NCBI RefSeq assembly: GCF_003269295.1
Contig: NZ_QLTT01000009.1
Coordinates: forward strand, 186,001-250,000
From: Lentzea atacamensis
GTDB taxonomy: Bacteria > Actinomycetota > Actinomycetes > Mycobacteriales > Pseudonocardiaceae
Direction: 5' to 3'
DNA: 64,000 nucleotides
Numbering within the stretch: the first letter of the stretch is position 1; every line of letters starts with the position of its first letter. The translations under genes were made by a program, and so were the position numbers. Positions 34,356 to 42,197 of the stretch are shown here, piece after piece. Below the pieces are notes generated by a model. It saw only the letters and a list, made by a program, of their open reading frames with translations. It was not told the origin of the DNA and did not search any database.

Positions 34356-34528
34356 TCGCACGCGACCCGCAGCTTCGAGCGGGGAGCGACAGCGACCTCC
34401 TGGACCGCGAGCTCGTGCTCCACGCTCTCCGCGAGCAGAGCGTCGAGGCGGTCTTCCACGCTGCGGACGCGGTCCTCGACCTGAACCTTGCCGAGACCGT
34501 CCCCAGAGCCGAACGTGATCTGTGCCAT
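34352..34528 (-). CDS. 58-residue protein of unknown function
   Basis: The ATG at 34528 is preceded by AAGGAGGTG at an ideal distance, among the best ribosome-binding sites in the window. The product starts MAQITFGSGDGLGKVQVEDR, is acidic and helical in the middle (VEDRLDALLAESVEHEL), and ends SKLRVACE with a single Cys. It has no signal peptide or membrane segment. It is followed by a strong hairpin and lies divergent to the patatin gene across about 290 bases. The strong SD and short length suggest an abundant small protein or a precursor peptide; I recognise no family, and no modifying enzyme is adjacent. Confidence 0.7.
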   Translation of the reverse strand: MAQITFGSGDGLGKVQVEDRVRSVEDRLDALLAESVEHELAVQEVAVAPRSKLRVACE

Positions 34529-34799
34529 GTGTGTTCACCTCCTTCGGATCGTCGATGCCGTGTCAACCTTCCGATGATCATCATCTTTTCAATTGATCTT
34601 CGTTCCGCATTCACCCGGCGTGGCCGGTGCACCCGCGTCGAGCGCGTTTTGGGGTACCACTCATGTTTGGGACGGCGCCCCCACGAAGATCGACTTCTTC
34701 TGCCGGGCGCACTCGCGGACGCCGCCGGCTCAAACGTCCCGACCAACGAACAGAGATCAGTTCCGCGGCGTCTGAGTGAACTTTCGCGACGAATGCGGC
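34529..34799. other. Divergent intergenic region, partly AT-rich
   Basis: No convincing gene on either strand. The part next to the small gene (about 34550-34610) is unusually AT-rich for this DNA and contains the palindromes GATGATCATC and TCAATTGA. It is the probable promoter of the small gene and perhaps of the patatin gene. Confidence 0.5.
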
Positions 34800-34813
34800 T
34801 GATCGCGCGATCA
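34800..34813. promoter_or_regulatory. Perfect 14-bp palindrome before the patatin gene
   Basis: TGATCGCGCGATCA is its own reverse complement and ends 7 bases before the patatin ATG, which has no SD. An operator covering the start of a leaderless or short-leader transcript is the simplest reading. Confidence 0.55.
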
Positions 34814-34820
34814 TCGGCAC

Positions 34821-36701
34821 ATGGAGTACGACCGCTACTGCGACCTGACCATGCGCGGCGGCACGACCAGCGGCGTCGTGTATCCACTGGCTGTCGCGTC
34901 ACTGGCGCGCCACTACGAGTTCAAGCAGATCGGTGGCGCGTCCGCGGGCGCGATCGCCGCGGGTTTCACCGCTGCCGCCGAACGAGGTCGTGCGTCCGGT
35001 GGCTTCGAGAAGCTGGCGGCGCTGATCGACTGGTTCACGTCCGGCTCGGGTGCGGACCGGTGGCGGCTGGCGCAGTTGTTCCAGCCCACCGACAAAACGC
35101 GGGCGCTGTACCGGATCGTCGTGGCGACGATGCAGAAGCGCGAGACGACGGGGCGCAGTGCGATCTCGTGCCTGTTCTTCGCGTTGCTGGGTGCCGTGGG
35201 GATGCGAGCGAAGACCGTGCTGGCGCTGATGGCGTTGCTGTGGCTGGGCGGGCCGGTGCTGTGGTCGGCGTGGCTCGCGCCCAAGGCTTATCCGTCGTGG
35301 CTCGCGACACTGGTCGTGCTGCTCGCGTTGGCGTGCATCGTGTTCGCGCTGTGGCCGTTGCGGGGCAGTCTGCCGTGGATCGGGTGGGTGTTCGTCGCGG
35401 TGCCGCTCGTGCTCGGGCTGGCGTTCTCCCGGCACTACGCGACGGCGGCGGTCGTGCTGCTGGTGTGGCTGGTGCTGACGCTGGCGGCGGTCAGCGCGCT
35501 GACGTTCACCTACGGGTATGCCATGCAGCGGTACCTGAAGAACAACGCGCGGTCCATCCACTTCGGACTCGTACCCGGCACCGGTGACTTCACGCCGTCC
35601 TGGCTCGACCGGCTGGCGGGTGTGCCGAAGTCGACGGGGGTTCCGCCGCTCGCCGACTGGATCGCCGACCAGCTCGACGCGCTGGCCGGCACCTCGCACG
35701 CGTTGACGTTCGGCGATCTCGGCGACATCAACCTCGTCCTGATGACGACCGATCTGTCTCAGGGGCGGCCGTACCGGTTGCCGTTCAAGGAAAGCTGGCA
35801 GTACTGCGAGGAGTGTCTCGGGTACGTGCTGCCGCGCCGGGTCGTCGAGCAGATGAACGGCGCCGAGGCGGACTCGAAATGCCCGCTGCACGAGCGCATG
35901 CCGTTGCGGTCGCTGCCCGCACGGGACCAGCTGCCGGTCGTGCTGGCCGTGCGGATGAGCCTGTCGTTCCCCGGCCTGATCGCCGCCGTGCCGCTGTGCC
36001 GGGACGGGCGCGTGCACTGGTTCTCCGACGGCGGCATCACCAGCAACTTCCCCATCCACTTCTTCGACTCGCTGCTGCCGCGCTGGCCCACGTTCGGCCT
36101 GAGCCTGCAGTCCTACCCGAACGGCGACACGGCCGAGGTGTGGCTGCCGGAGCAGGACGCGTCGACCAAGGGCACGCGCTACGCGTCGTTGACGTCAATG
36201 CCACGCTTCCTGCTGTCCATCCTGGACACGTTCCTGGACTGGCGGGACACCATGCAGTCCGGGCTGCCCGGCTACCGCGGCCGGATCGCGCACGTGCGGC
36301 AGGCCGACGACGAGGGCGGCACGAACCTGTTCATGCCGCCGGCCACGATCAAGAAGCTGGCGCTGCGCGGCCAGCGTGCCGGTGACCTGCTGCGCGAACG
36401 GTTCGAGCAGCAGCACAACACCGACCGCTACCGCTGGATCCGGCTGCGCCTGGCCCTGCGCGAGTACCAGGAGCTCGGCGCGCAGGCAGAGGACCGCGAG
36501 GCGATGTACTCCGAGCTGCTCGCGCGGTTCCAGATCCCCGAGGCGCTGCACGAGTGGTTCCGCACTCCCCCGGCCGGCGGTGACCCGTACCGGGCGGAGA
36601 TCGAGCTCGCCCTGGACGACGTCGGCAGGCTGAAGGACGACGGACCGTTCGACGGCGCACCGCCCGTGGATCCGGATTTGCGGCTGACACCGCCCGAGTA
36701 G
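34821..36701 (+). CDS. Patatin-like phospholipase with inserted membrane helices
   Basis: 626 residues. The patatin oxyanion loop (LTMRGGTTSGVVYPLAV) and nucleophile elbow GGASAG (Ser at 41) begin the protein. The catalytic Asp is in FSDGGITSNFP at about residue 402. Between them, about residues 112-235 hold four or more hydrophobic segments, so the two halves of the catalytic dyad flank a membrane insert. A CxxC...C cluster (QYCEECLGY ... SKCPLHE) could bind zinc. Patatins hydrolyse phospholipids, and some are effectors of anti-phage systems. No recognised defence sensor gene is adjacent. Confidence 0.88.
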   Translation: MEYDRYCDLTMRGGTTSGVVYPLAVASLARHYEFKQIGGASAGAIAAGFTAAAERGRASGGFEKLAALIDWFTSGSGADRWRLAQLFQPTDKTRALYRIVVATMQKRETTGRSAISCLFFALLGAVGMRAKTVLALMALLWLGGPVLWSAWLAPKAYPSWLATLVVLLALACIVFALWPLRGSLPWIGWVFVAVPLVLGLAFSRHYATAAVVLLVWLVLTLAAVSALTFTYGYAMQRYLKNNARSIHFGLVPGTGDFTPSWLDRLAGVPKSTGVPPLADWIADQLDALAGTSHALTFGDLGDINLVLMTTDLSQGRPYRLPFKESWQYCEECLGYVLPRRVVEQMNGAEADSKCPLHERMPLRSLPARDQLPVVLAVRMSLSFPGLIAAVPLCRDGRVHWFSDGGITSNFPIHFFDSLLPRWPTFGLSLQSYPNGDTAEVWLPEQDASTKGTRYASLTSMPRFLLSILDTFLDWRDTMQSGLPGYRGRIAHVRQADDEGGTNLFMPPATIKKLALRGQRAGDLLRERFEQQHNTDRYRWIRLRLALREYQELGAQAEDREAMYSELLARFQIPEALHEWFRTPPAGGDPYRAEIELALDDVGRLKDDGPFDGAPPVDPDLRLTPPE

Positions 36702-36718
36702 CGGGTTAGCCTGAGTTC

Positions 36719-36766
36719 ATGACGCGATTTAACCACCCCCGACCCGCGGCGGTGGCGCGCGCCTAG
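36719..36766 (+). CDS. Putative 15-residue leader peptide
   Basis: A short frame MTRFNHPRPAAVARA ends with TAG 59 bases before the PheRS-like gene. It contains a TTT Phe codon, rare in this DNA. Its codons for His-Pro-Arg-Pro cover the sequence that can pair with a downstream segment, as in attenuator leaders. No SD is obvious, so a leaderless start is possible. Confidence 0.5.
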   Translation: MTRFNHPRPAAVARA

Positions 36767-36820
36767 AACCTTCCCGTTGGTCGGGGGACTCCGCAACCCA
36801 TCCGACACGCAGAACGGGAA
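36731..36820 (+). promoter_or_regulatory. Attenuator-like alternative stems upstream of the PheRS-like gene
   Basis: CCCCCGACC (36736-36744), inside the leader peptide, is a perfect complement of GGTCGGGGG (36779-36787). TTCCCGTT (36771-36778) is a perfect complement of AACGGGAA (36813-36820), which lies just before the ATG at 36826. The two stems interleave, so they should exclude one another. A ribosome on the leader would block the first and favour the second, which covers the start region. Control of translation or termination is inferred. Confidence 0.55.
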
Positions 36821-36825
36821 ACCCC

Positions 36826-37854
36826 ATGTACCGCACCGATGAACTCGTGCACGCCCTGAACGTCCGCGACCTCACCGACCCCGCGCAGGGCCCGCACGCG
36901 ATGCAGCTGCTGATCGCCGATCTCAAGGCCGCGCTGGACAACCCCGAGGAAGTCCGCCACCACCCGCTCGTTCCGGTGGAGCACAACTACGAGCACCTCG
37001 GTTATCCCGCCGACGCGATCACCAGGGACGCCCGCTACACCAGGTACGCCAGCGAGACATGCATGCTGCGCAGCCACACCACGGCGATGATCCCGCCGGC
37101 ACTGCGCTCCGCCGTTCCGGACGTCACGCTGCTCTGTCCCGGCCTCGTCTACCGCCGCGACACGGTCGACCGCCTGCACACCGGCACACCGCATCAGCTC
37201 GACGTCTGGCGGATCTCGCACAACGAGGAACGGTTGGAAGACCTCATCGACACGGTCGTCACAACGTTGTTGCCCGGCAAGCGATATCGCACGATCGACG
37301 CCCAACACCCGTACACCACGCACGGCAAGCAGATCGACGTATGGCACGACGGCCAGTGGGTCGAGGTCGGCGAGTGCGGGCTGGCCGCGCGTCACGTCCT
37401 GAAACACCACCCGCACGGCCTGGCGATGGGTCTCGGGCTGGACCGGATCCTCATGCTGCGCAAGGGAGTCCCGGACATCCGCCTGCTGCGCAACGGTGAC
37501 CCGCGCATCACGTCGCAGATGCTGGACCTGGCCGAGTACCGCCCGATCTCACGGCATCCGGCCGCGATCAGGGACATCTCGATCATGGCGCACGAGAGCG
37601 AGGACATCGAGACGCTCGGCGACCGGATCCGCGCGCTGGTACCGGAGGACGTGATCGAGGAGATCACGATCCTCGGCGAGACGCGGACGGAAGACCTGCC
37701 GGAACACGTCCAGCGACGGCTGGAAGCCAGGCCTGGTCAGAAGAACGTGCTCATCCGCGTGACGATGAGGGCGCCGGAACGCACCCTCACCGACCGCGAG
37801 ACGAACGAGATGCGGGACCGCCTGCTTCAGGGCTTGCGGGCGACAGCGCCGTAG
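36826..37854 (+). CDS. Single-chain PheRS-like protein (PheS core plus FDX-ACB domain)
   Basis: 342 residues. The class II catalytic core resembles PheS: RSHTTAMIPPALRS, motif 2 LVYRRDTVDRLHTGTPHQLD and motif 3 GLGLDRILMLRKGVPDI. About residues 245-342 form an FDX-ACB domain (HPAAIRDISIMAHE ... ERTLTDRETNEMRDRL), normally at the C-terminus of PheT. This architecture resembles the monomeric mitochondrial PheRS and differs from bacterial alpha2beta2 enzymes. It is presumably a paralogue of pheST located elsewhere. Possible roles are alternative or drug-insensitive tRNA charging, or amino-acid activation. It overlaps the convergent methyltransferase by 28 bases. Confidence 0.82.
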   Translation: MYRTDELVHALNVRDLTDPAQGPHAMQLLIADLKAALDNPEEVRHHPLVPVEHNYEHLGYPADAITRDARYTRYASETCMLRSHTTAMIPPALRSAVPDVTLLCPGLVYRRDTVDRLHTGTPHQLDVWRISHNEERLEDLIDTVVTTLLPGKRYRTIDAQHPYTTHGKQIDVWHDGQWVEVGECGLAARHVLKHHPHGLAMGLGLDRILMLRKGVPDIRLLRNGDPRITSQMLDLAEYRPISRHPAAIRDISIMAHESEDIETLGDRIRALVPEDVIEEITILGETRTEDLPEHVQRRLEARPGQKNVLIRVTMRAPERTLTDRETNEMRDRLLQGLRATAP

Positions 37855-38621
37855 ATGGCCGTGTGGTCCTCGAAGGAGTCCGGGCGCCAGTCGTTCACCG
37901 GCACGACGCCCGGTTCCAGCAGTTCGAGCCCGTCGAAGAACCTGCTCACCTCGGCGTGCGTGCGGATGGCGAGCTTGTTGTCGGAGCTGCTGTAGATCTT
38001 GGCGATCTCTCGGGCCTCCGCCCTCTCCTCATCGCTCAGGGTGTCCCAGGTGGCGTGCGTGATCGCCAGGTACGAGCCGGACGGCAGCGCGGCCATGTAC
38101 TCGGCGACCTTGCCGTACGGATCGTCCTCGTCCGGAACGAAGTGCAGTGCCGCGATGATCAGCACGCCGACCGGGCGCGAGAAGTCGAGGTGCTCGCGGG
38201 CTCCGGCCAGCACCGTGGACGTCGCGCGCAGGTCGGCGAGGAGCGCGGTGGCATGGTCGTTGTCGGCCAGCAGGGCGTTGCTGTGCGAGACGGCGACCGG
38301 CTCGACGTCGACGTACACGACGCGGGCCGACGGGTTGTCCTGCTGGGCGATCTCGTGGACGTTGCCCACGGTGGGGATGCCGGAGCCCAGGTCGAGGAAC
38401 TGGTCGATTCCCTCGGCGACGAGGTGGCGGACGACCCTGCGCAGGAACGAGCGGTTCGCCTGCGCGCTCTGCGCGACGCCCGGGAAGATCTGCTCCACCT
38501 GCTTGGCGGCAGCACGGTCGGCTTCGAAGTTGTGCGAGCCGCCCAGGTAGTAGTCGTACATCCGCGCCACGCTCGGACGTGTGACGTCGACCGTGGCCGG
38601 GACCCACTTCAGCTCTTCCAT
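37827..38621 (-). CDS. SAM-dependent methyltransferase, DUF574-like
   Basis: 264 residues of the actinobacterial family that begins with VDVTRPSVARMYDYYLGGSHNFEADRAAA-type sequence. The SAM site is FLDLGSGIPTVGNVHEIAQ and VVYVDVEPVAVSHS. This family is strongly expanded in Streptomyces and relatives and mostly uncharacterised. ATG at 38621 (GTG at 38624 also possible) with GAGG upstream. It is divergent from lon. Confidence 0.85.
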   Translation of the reverse strand: MEELKWVPATVDVTRPSVARMYDYYLGGSHNFEADRAAAKQVEQIFPGVAQSAQANRSFLRRVVRHLVAEGIDQFLDLGSGIPTVGNVHEIAQQDNPSARVVYVDVEPVAVSHSNALLADNDHATALLADLRATSTVLAGAREHLDFSRPVGVLIIAALHFVPDEDDPYGKVAEYMAALPSGSYLAITHATWDTLSDEERAEAREIAKIYSSSDNKLAIRTHAEVSRFFDGLELLEPGVVPVNDWRPDSFEDHTAIYGAVARKP

Positions 38622-38742
38622 CACGGGCGCATCCTCGCTCGTGTGCACACGGGTGTCCACCGCCAGCCGAGTGTGCACGGATCGTGTCCTGGCTGCTCGC
38701 TGACAGCGAACACCTGAAGGGAACACCACCACGCTCCAGTTG

Positions 38743-38763
38743 GTTGAGCGGTACAGACTCAAC
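38743..38763 (+). promoter_or_regulatory. HAIR-like operator upstream of lon
   Basis: GTTGAG (38743-38748), a 9-base spacer, then CTCAAC (38758-38763). This fits the HspR-associated inverted repeat CTTGAGT-N7-ACTCAAG apart from the outermost and one inner base. HspR is known to repress lon in Streptomyces. Confidence 0.7.
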
Positions 38764-38779
38764 TTTGGAGGGTGATGTG

Positions 38780-41128
38780 ATGGGCGAGACGTTGGCCCTG
38801 CCGGTGCTGCCGCTCGACGACGTTGTGGTGCTCCCCGGCATGGTGGTGCCGATCCGCATCTCCGGTGCGGACGCCAGCGCCGAGGCCCGCGCGGCCGTCG
38901 ACGCGGCCACGACCGCGGCAAATCATCAAGTGCTCCTGGTCCCGCGTCTGGACGGGAAGTACGCCTCGGTCGGCACACTGGCCGAGATCGAGCAGGTGGG
39001 ACGCCTGCCCGGCGGCGAGCGCGCCGCCGTCGTGCGCGGCACCAAGCGCGTGCGCATCGGCACGGGCACGACGGGGCCGGGCGCGGCGCTGTGGGTGAAC
39101 TCGACGATCGCGGACGAGTCCCCGATCACCGACCGGACGCGGGAGCTCGCGAAGCAGTACCGCGCGCTCGTGACGAACATCCTGCAGACGCGTGGCGCCT
39201 GGCAGATGGTCGACTCGGTGCAGCAGATCAGCGACCCGTCGGCGCTGGCCGACCTCGCCGGTTACGCCTCCTACCTCGACGAGAAGCAGAAGATCTGGCT
39301 GCTGGAGACGAGCGACGTCACCACCCGGCTGGAGAAGCTCGTCGAGTGGGGTCAGGCGCACCTGACCGAACTCGACGTCAACGAGACGATCGCCAAGGAC
39401 GTCAAGGAAGGCGTCGAGAAGCAGCAGCGGGAGTTCCTGCTGCGCCAGCAGATGGCCGCGATCCGCAAGGAGCTGGCCGAGCTCGACGGCAAGCCGGCCT
39501 CCGAGCAGGAGGACTACCGGGCGCGCGTCGAGGCCGCGAGCCTGCCGGAGAAGGTCGAGAAGGCCGCGCTGGCCGAGGTCGACAAGCTGGAGCGCACCTC
39601 CGAGCAGTCGCCCGAGGTGGGCTGGATCCGGACGTGGCTCGACACCGTTCTCGAGATGCCGTGGAACGAGCGGACCGAGGACTCCTACGACATCAAGGCC
39701 GCGCGTGAGGTGCTCGACGCGGACCACGCCGGTCTGGACGACGTGAAGCAGCGCATCACCGAGTACCTGGCCGTGCGCAAGCGTCGTGCCGACCGCGGCA
39801 TGGGCGTCGTCGGCGGACGTCGTTCCGGCGCCGTGCTGGCTCTCGTCGGCCCTCCCGGCGTCGGCAAGACGTCGCTCGGCGAGTCCGTGGCACGGGCGAT
39901 GGGTCGCAAGTTCGTCCGCGTGGCGCTCGGTGGCGTGCGCGACGAGGCCGAGATCCGCGGTCACCGCCGCACGTACGTCGGCGCGCTGCCGGGCCGGATC
40001 GTCCGTGCGATCGGCGAGGCCGGTTCGATGAACCCGGTCGTGCTGCTCGACGAGATCGACAAGGTCGGCTCCGACTACCGCGGCGACCCCACGGCGGCGT
40101 TGCTCGAGGTGCTGGACCCGGCGCAGAACCACACGTTCCGCGACCACTACCTGGAGGTCGAGCTCGACCTCTCGGACGTGGTGTTCCTCGCGACCGCGAA
40201 CGTGCTGGAGTCGATCCCGGCGCCGTTGCTCGACCGCATGGAACTGGTGCAGCTCGACGGCTACACCGAGGACGAGAAGGTCACGATCGCCAGTGAGCAC
40301 CTGCTGCCGCGGCAGATCGAACGCGCCGGCCTCGAACCCGAGGACGTCACGTTCGACAAGCCCGCGCTGCACCAGCTGGCGAGCGAGTACACGCGGGAAG
40401 CCGGTGTGCGGCAACTGGAACGGGCCCTCGCGCGGATCCTGCGCAAGGTCACCGCGAAGGTCGCGCTGGGCGACTCGGAGCTGCCCGTCACGGTCGACCA
40501 GCCGTCGCTGAAGTCGTACCTCGGCAGCCCGAAGAACACGCCGGAGTCAGCCGAGCGCACCTCGGTTCCCGGTGTGGCAACGGGTCTGGCCGTCACGGGT
40601 GTCGGTGGCGACGTGCTGTTCATCGAAGCCTCGCTGGCCCCCAAGGACACCGGCGCGTCCGGCGTCACGCTGACCGGCCAGCTGGGCGACGTGATGAAGG
40701 AGTCCGCGCAGATCGCGTTGTCGTACCTGCGTTCGCACGACGACAAGGCGGCGGCCCTGGAAGGCCGTGGAGTGCACATCCACGTGCCGGCGGGCGCGGT
40801 GCCGAAGGACGGTCCGTCGGCCGGCGTCACGATGACGACGGCGCTGGCTTCGCTGCTGTCGGGCCGCCCGGTGCGCTCGGACGTGGCGATGACGGGTGAG
40901 ATCTCGCTGACCGGCCGGGTGCTGCCGATCGGTGGCGTCAAGCAGAAGCTGCTCGCCGCCCACCGCGCGGGCATCACGACGGTGCTGCTGCCCCAGCGCA
41001 ACGAGCCGGACCTGGAGGACGTGCCGGAGTCGGTGCGGGAGCAGCTGACCGTGCACTTCGTCTCGGACGTGGCCGAGGTGCTGGAGCACGCGCTCTCGAA
41101 GGAGGCCGTTGCCACCGTTGCGGCGTAA
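38780..41128 (+). CDS. lon: ATP-dependent protease Lon
   Basis: 782 residues, normal for LonA. An N-terminal substrate-recognition domain (LPVLPLDDVVVLPGMVVPIR) precedes the AAA+ module with GPPGVGKTSLGESVAR (about 357). The protease domain has the catalytic Ser in KDGPSAGVTM and Lys in IGGVKQKLLAAHRAG. It degrades misfolded and regulatory proteins. ATG at 38780 follows GGAGG by about 9 bases; the upstream open frame covers the operator. Heat-shock control by HspR is suggested by the repeat upstream. Confidence 0.96.
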   Translation: MGETLALPVLPLDDVVVLPGMVVPIRISGADASAEARAAVDAATTAANHQVLLVPRLDGKYASVGTLAEIEQVGRLPGGERAAVVRGTKRVRIGTGTTGPGAALWVNSTIADESPITDRTRELAKQYRALVTNILQTRGAWQMVDSVQQISDPSALADLAGYASYLDEKQKIWLLETSDVTTRLEKLVEWGQAHLTELDVNETIAKDVKEGVEKQQREFLLRQQMAAIRKELAELDGKPASEQEDYRARVEAASLPEKVEKAALAEVDKLERTSEQSPEVGWIRTWLDTVLEMPWNERTEDSYDIKAAREVLDADHAGLDDVKQRITEYLAVRKRRADRGMGVVGGRRSGAVLALVGPPGVGKTSLGESVARAMGRKFVRVALGGVRDEAEIRGHRRTYVGALPGRIVRAIGEAGSMNPVVLLDEIDKVGSDYRGDPTAALLEVLDPAQNHTFRDHYLEVELDLSDVVFLATANVLESIPAPLLDRMELVQLDGYTEDEKVTIASEHLLPRQIERAGLEPEDVTFDKPALHQLASEYTREAGVRQLERALARILRKVTAKVALGDSELPVTVDQPSLKSYLGSPKNTPESAERTSVPGVATGLAVTGVGGDVLFIEASLAPKDTGASGVTLTGQLGDVMKESAQIALSYLRSHDDKAAALEGRGVHIHVPAGAVPKDGPSAGVTMTTALASLLSGRPVRSDVAMTGEISLTGRVLPIGGVKQKLLAAHRAGITTVLLPQRNEPDLEDVPESVREQLTVHFVSDVAEVLEHALSKEAVATVAA

Positions 41129-41146
41129 CGGTTTCCAGCTGGAACC

Positions 41147-41190
41147 CCTCGTGGGGCAGTAGCGGCGACTACTGCCCCACGAGGCTTTTC
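41147..41190 (+). terminator. Intrinsic terminator after lon
   Basis: Arms 41147-41162 and 41169-41184 are perfect 16-base complements with a 6-base loop, followed by CTTTTC. It probably also serves the convergent gene. Confidence 0.88.
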
Positions 41191-41193
41191 CGC

Positions 41194-41664
41194 TTACAGG
41201 CCGACGTCGATGACGAGCCTGTTCGGGTTCGTCAGCGTGAAGACCCGGTGCCAGGCGTTGGCATTGGTGTAGCCGACGGCGATGCCCAGCGTGGCCTCGA
41301 AGTCGCACGTGAGCGCGACCCTGTTGACGGGGTTGAGGTTGGGCGTCGCGAAGTTCCGCGACCCGGTGTAGGTCGGGTTGCCGTTGTCGTCGTGCGCGGC
41401 GGCGCCGATGAGGGTGACCGCGAGGATCTCCGTGCTGCCCGGCATGTCGACCGGGTTGCCGGAACCGCAGTTCGCGACACTGGTGACCTCGCGGACCCGG
41501 TGTTCCGTCGGCAGGCCGGACAGGTCCAGCACCACCCGGCTGAAGCCGGGGTGCTGGCCGGTCCTGATGTTCGACAGCGTGGGCGTGCTCTGCGCCGACG
41601 CCAGCGGGACGAACGTGAAGACCGTCAGCACTGCCACCAACACCGCGACCAGACGTCTGTTCAT
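41194..41664 (-). CDS. Secreted AMIN-like domain protein
   Basis: 156 residues. Signal peptide MNRRLVAVLVAVLTVFTFVP with cleavage near LASAQS. The rest is a single beta-rich domain (LSNIRTGQHPGFSRVVLDLSG, NRVALTCDFEATLGIAVGY, NPNRLVIDVGL) typical of actinobacterial AMIN-like domains, thought to localise proteins to the cell envelope. Two Cys could form a disulfide. ATG at 41664 with GAGGGGG upstream. The neighbouring gene is a paralogue. Confidence 0.8.
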   Translation of the reverse strand: MNRRLVAVLVAVLTVFTFVPLASAQSTPTLSNIRTGQHPGFSRVVLDLSGLPTEHRVREVTSVANCGSGNPVDMPGSTEILAVTLIGAAAHDDNGNPTYTGSRNFATPNLNPVNRVALTCDFEATLGIAVGYTNANAWHRVFTLTNPNRLVIDVGL

Positions 41665-41728
41665 CTTCGTGCCCCCTCTCAGGGCTCCTTGATACTCAAT
41701 CAGACGTGTGACTCGGAACACAGTTGCG

Positions 41729-42172
41729 TCAGTGCTTGATGTCGACCACGTACCGGAGGGGGTTGTCCTGGAAGTAGGCCTCGTAGGTCGCGTTCCGGTG
41801 CCCCACACCGATCGCGATCGACAGGTCCGCCTCGAAGTCGCACGTGAACACGACGCTCTGCGCGGTCCCCAGTCCCGTCGTGATGTTGCGCGGCCCCGTG
41901 TAGGAGTGCCCGTCGGCCGGCTGCAGCCGCACCTCCAGGAACTCCACGCCCTTCGCCGTGATCGGCTTGCCGGAGCCGCAGCTCACCGGCTCGGCGATGG
42001 GCTGGACGCTGTCCTGCGGCTTGCCGCCCGTCAGGTCGAACACCACGCGGTCGAACGTCGGCTGGCGCTCCGTCCGGACGTTGGTCAGCTGTGCGTGGTC
42101 GGCCGCTGATGCCGCCGGAACGACGCTCAACGCCATCCCCGCGGCGATGAGCGCTGCTGCGATTCGCTTCAT
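41729..42172 (-). CDS. Secreted AMIN-like domain protein, paralogue
   Basis: 147 residues. Signal peptide MKRIAAALIAAGMALSVVPA. The domain matches its downstream neighbour segment by segment (LTNVRTERQPTFDRVVFDLTG; VVFTCDFEADLSIAIGVGH; LRYVVDIKH), so the pair arose by tandem duplication. ATG at 42172 with GGGGA upstream. It follows the polysaccharide deacetylase in the same direction with 25 bases between them, suggesting a shared cell-envelope role. Confidence 0.8.
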   Translation of the reverse strand: MKRIAAALIAAGMALSVVPAASAADHAQLTNVRTERQPTFDRVVFDLTGGKPQDSVQPIAEPVSCGSGKPITAKGVEFLEVRLQPADGHSYTGPRNITTGLGTAQSVVFTCDFEADLSIAIGVGHRNATYEAYFQDNPLRYVVDIKH

Positions 42173-42197
42173 GAAGATCCCCCACTTCACGGTCCTG

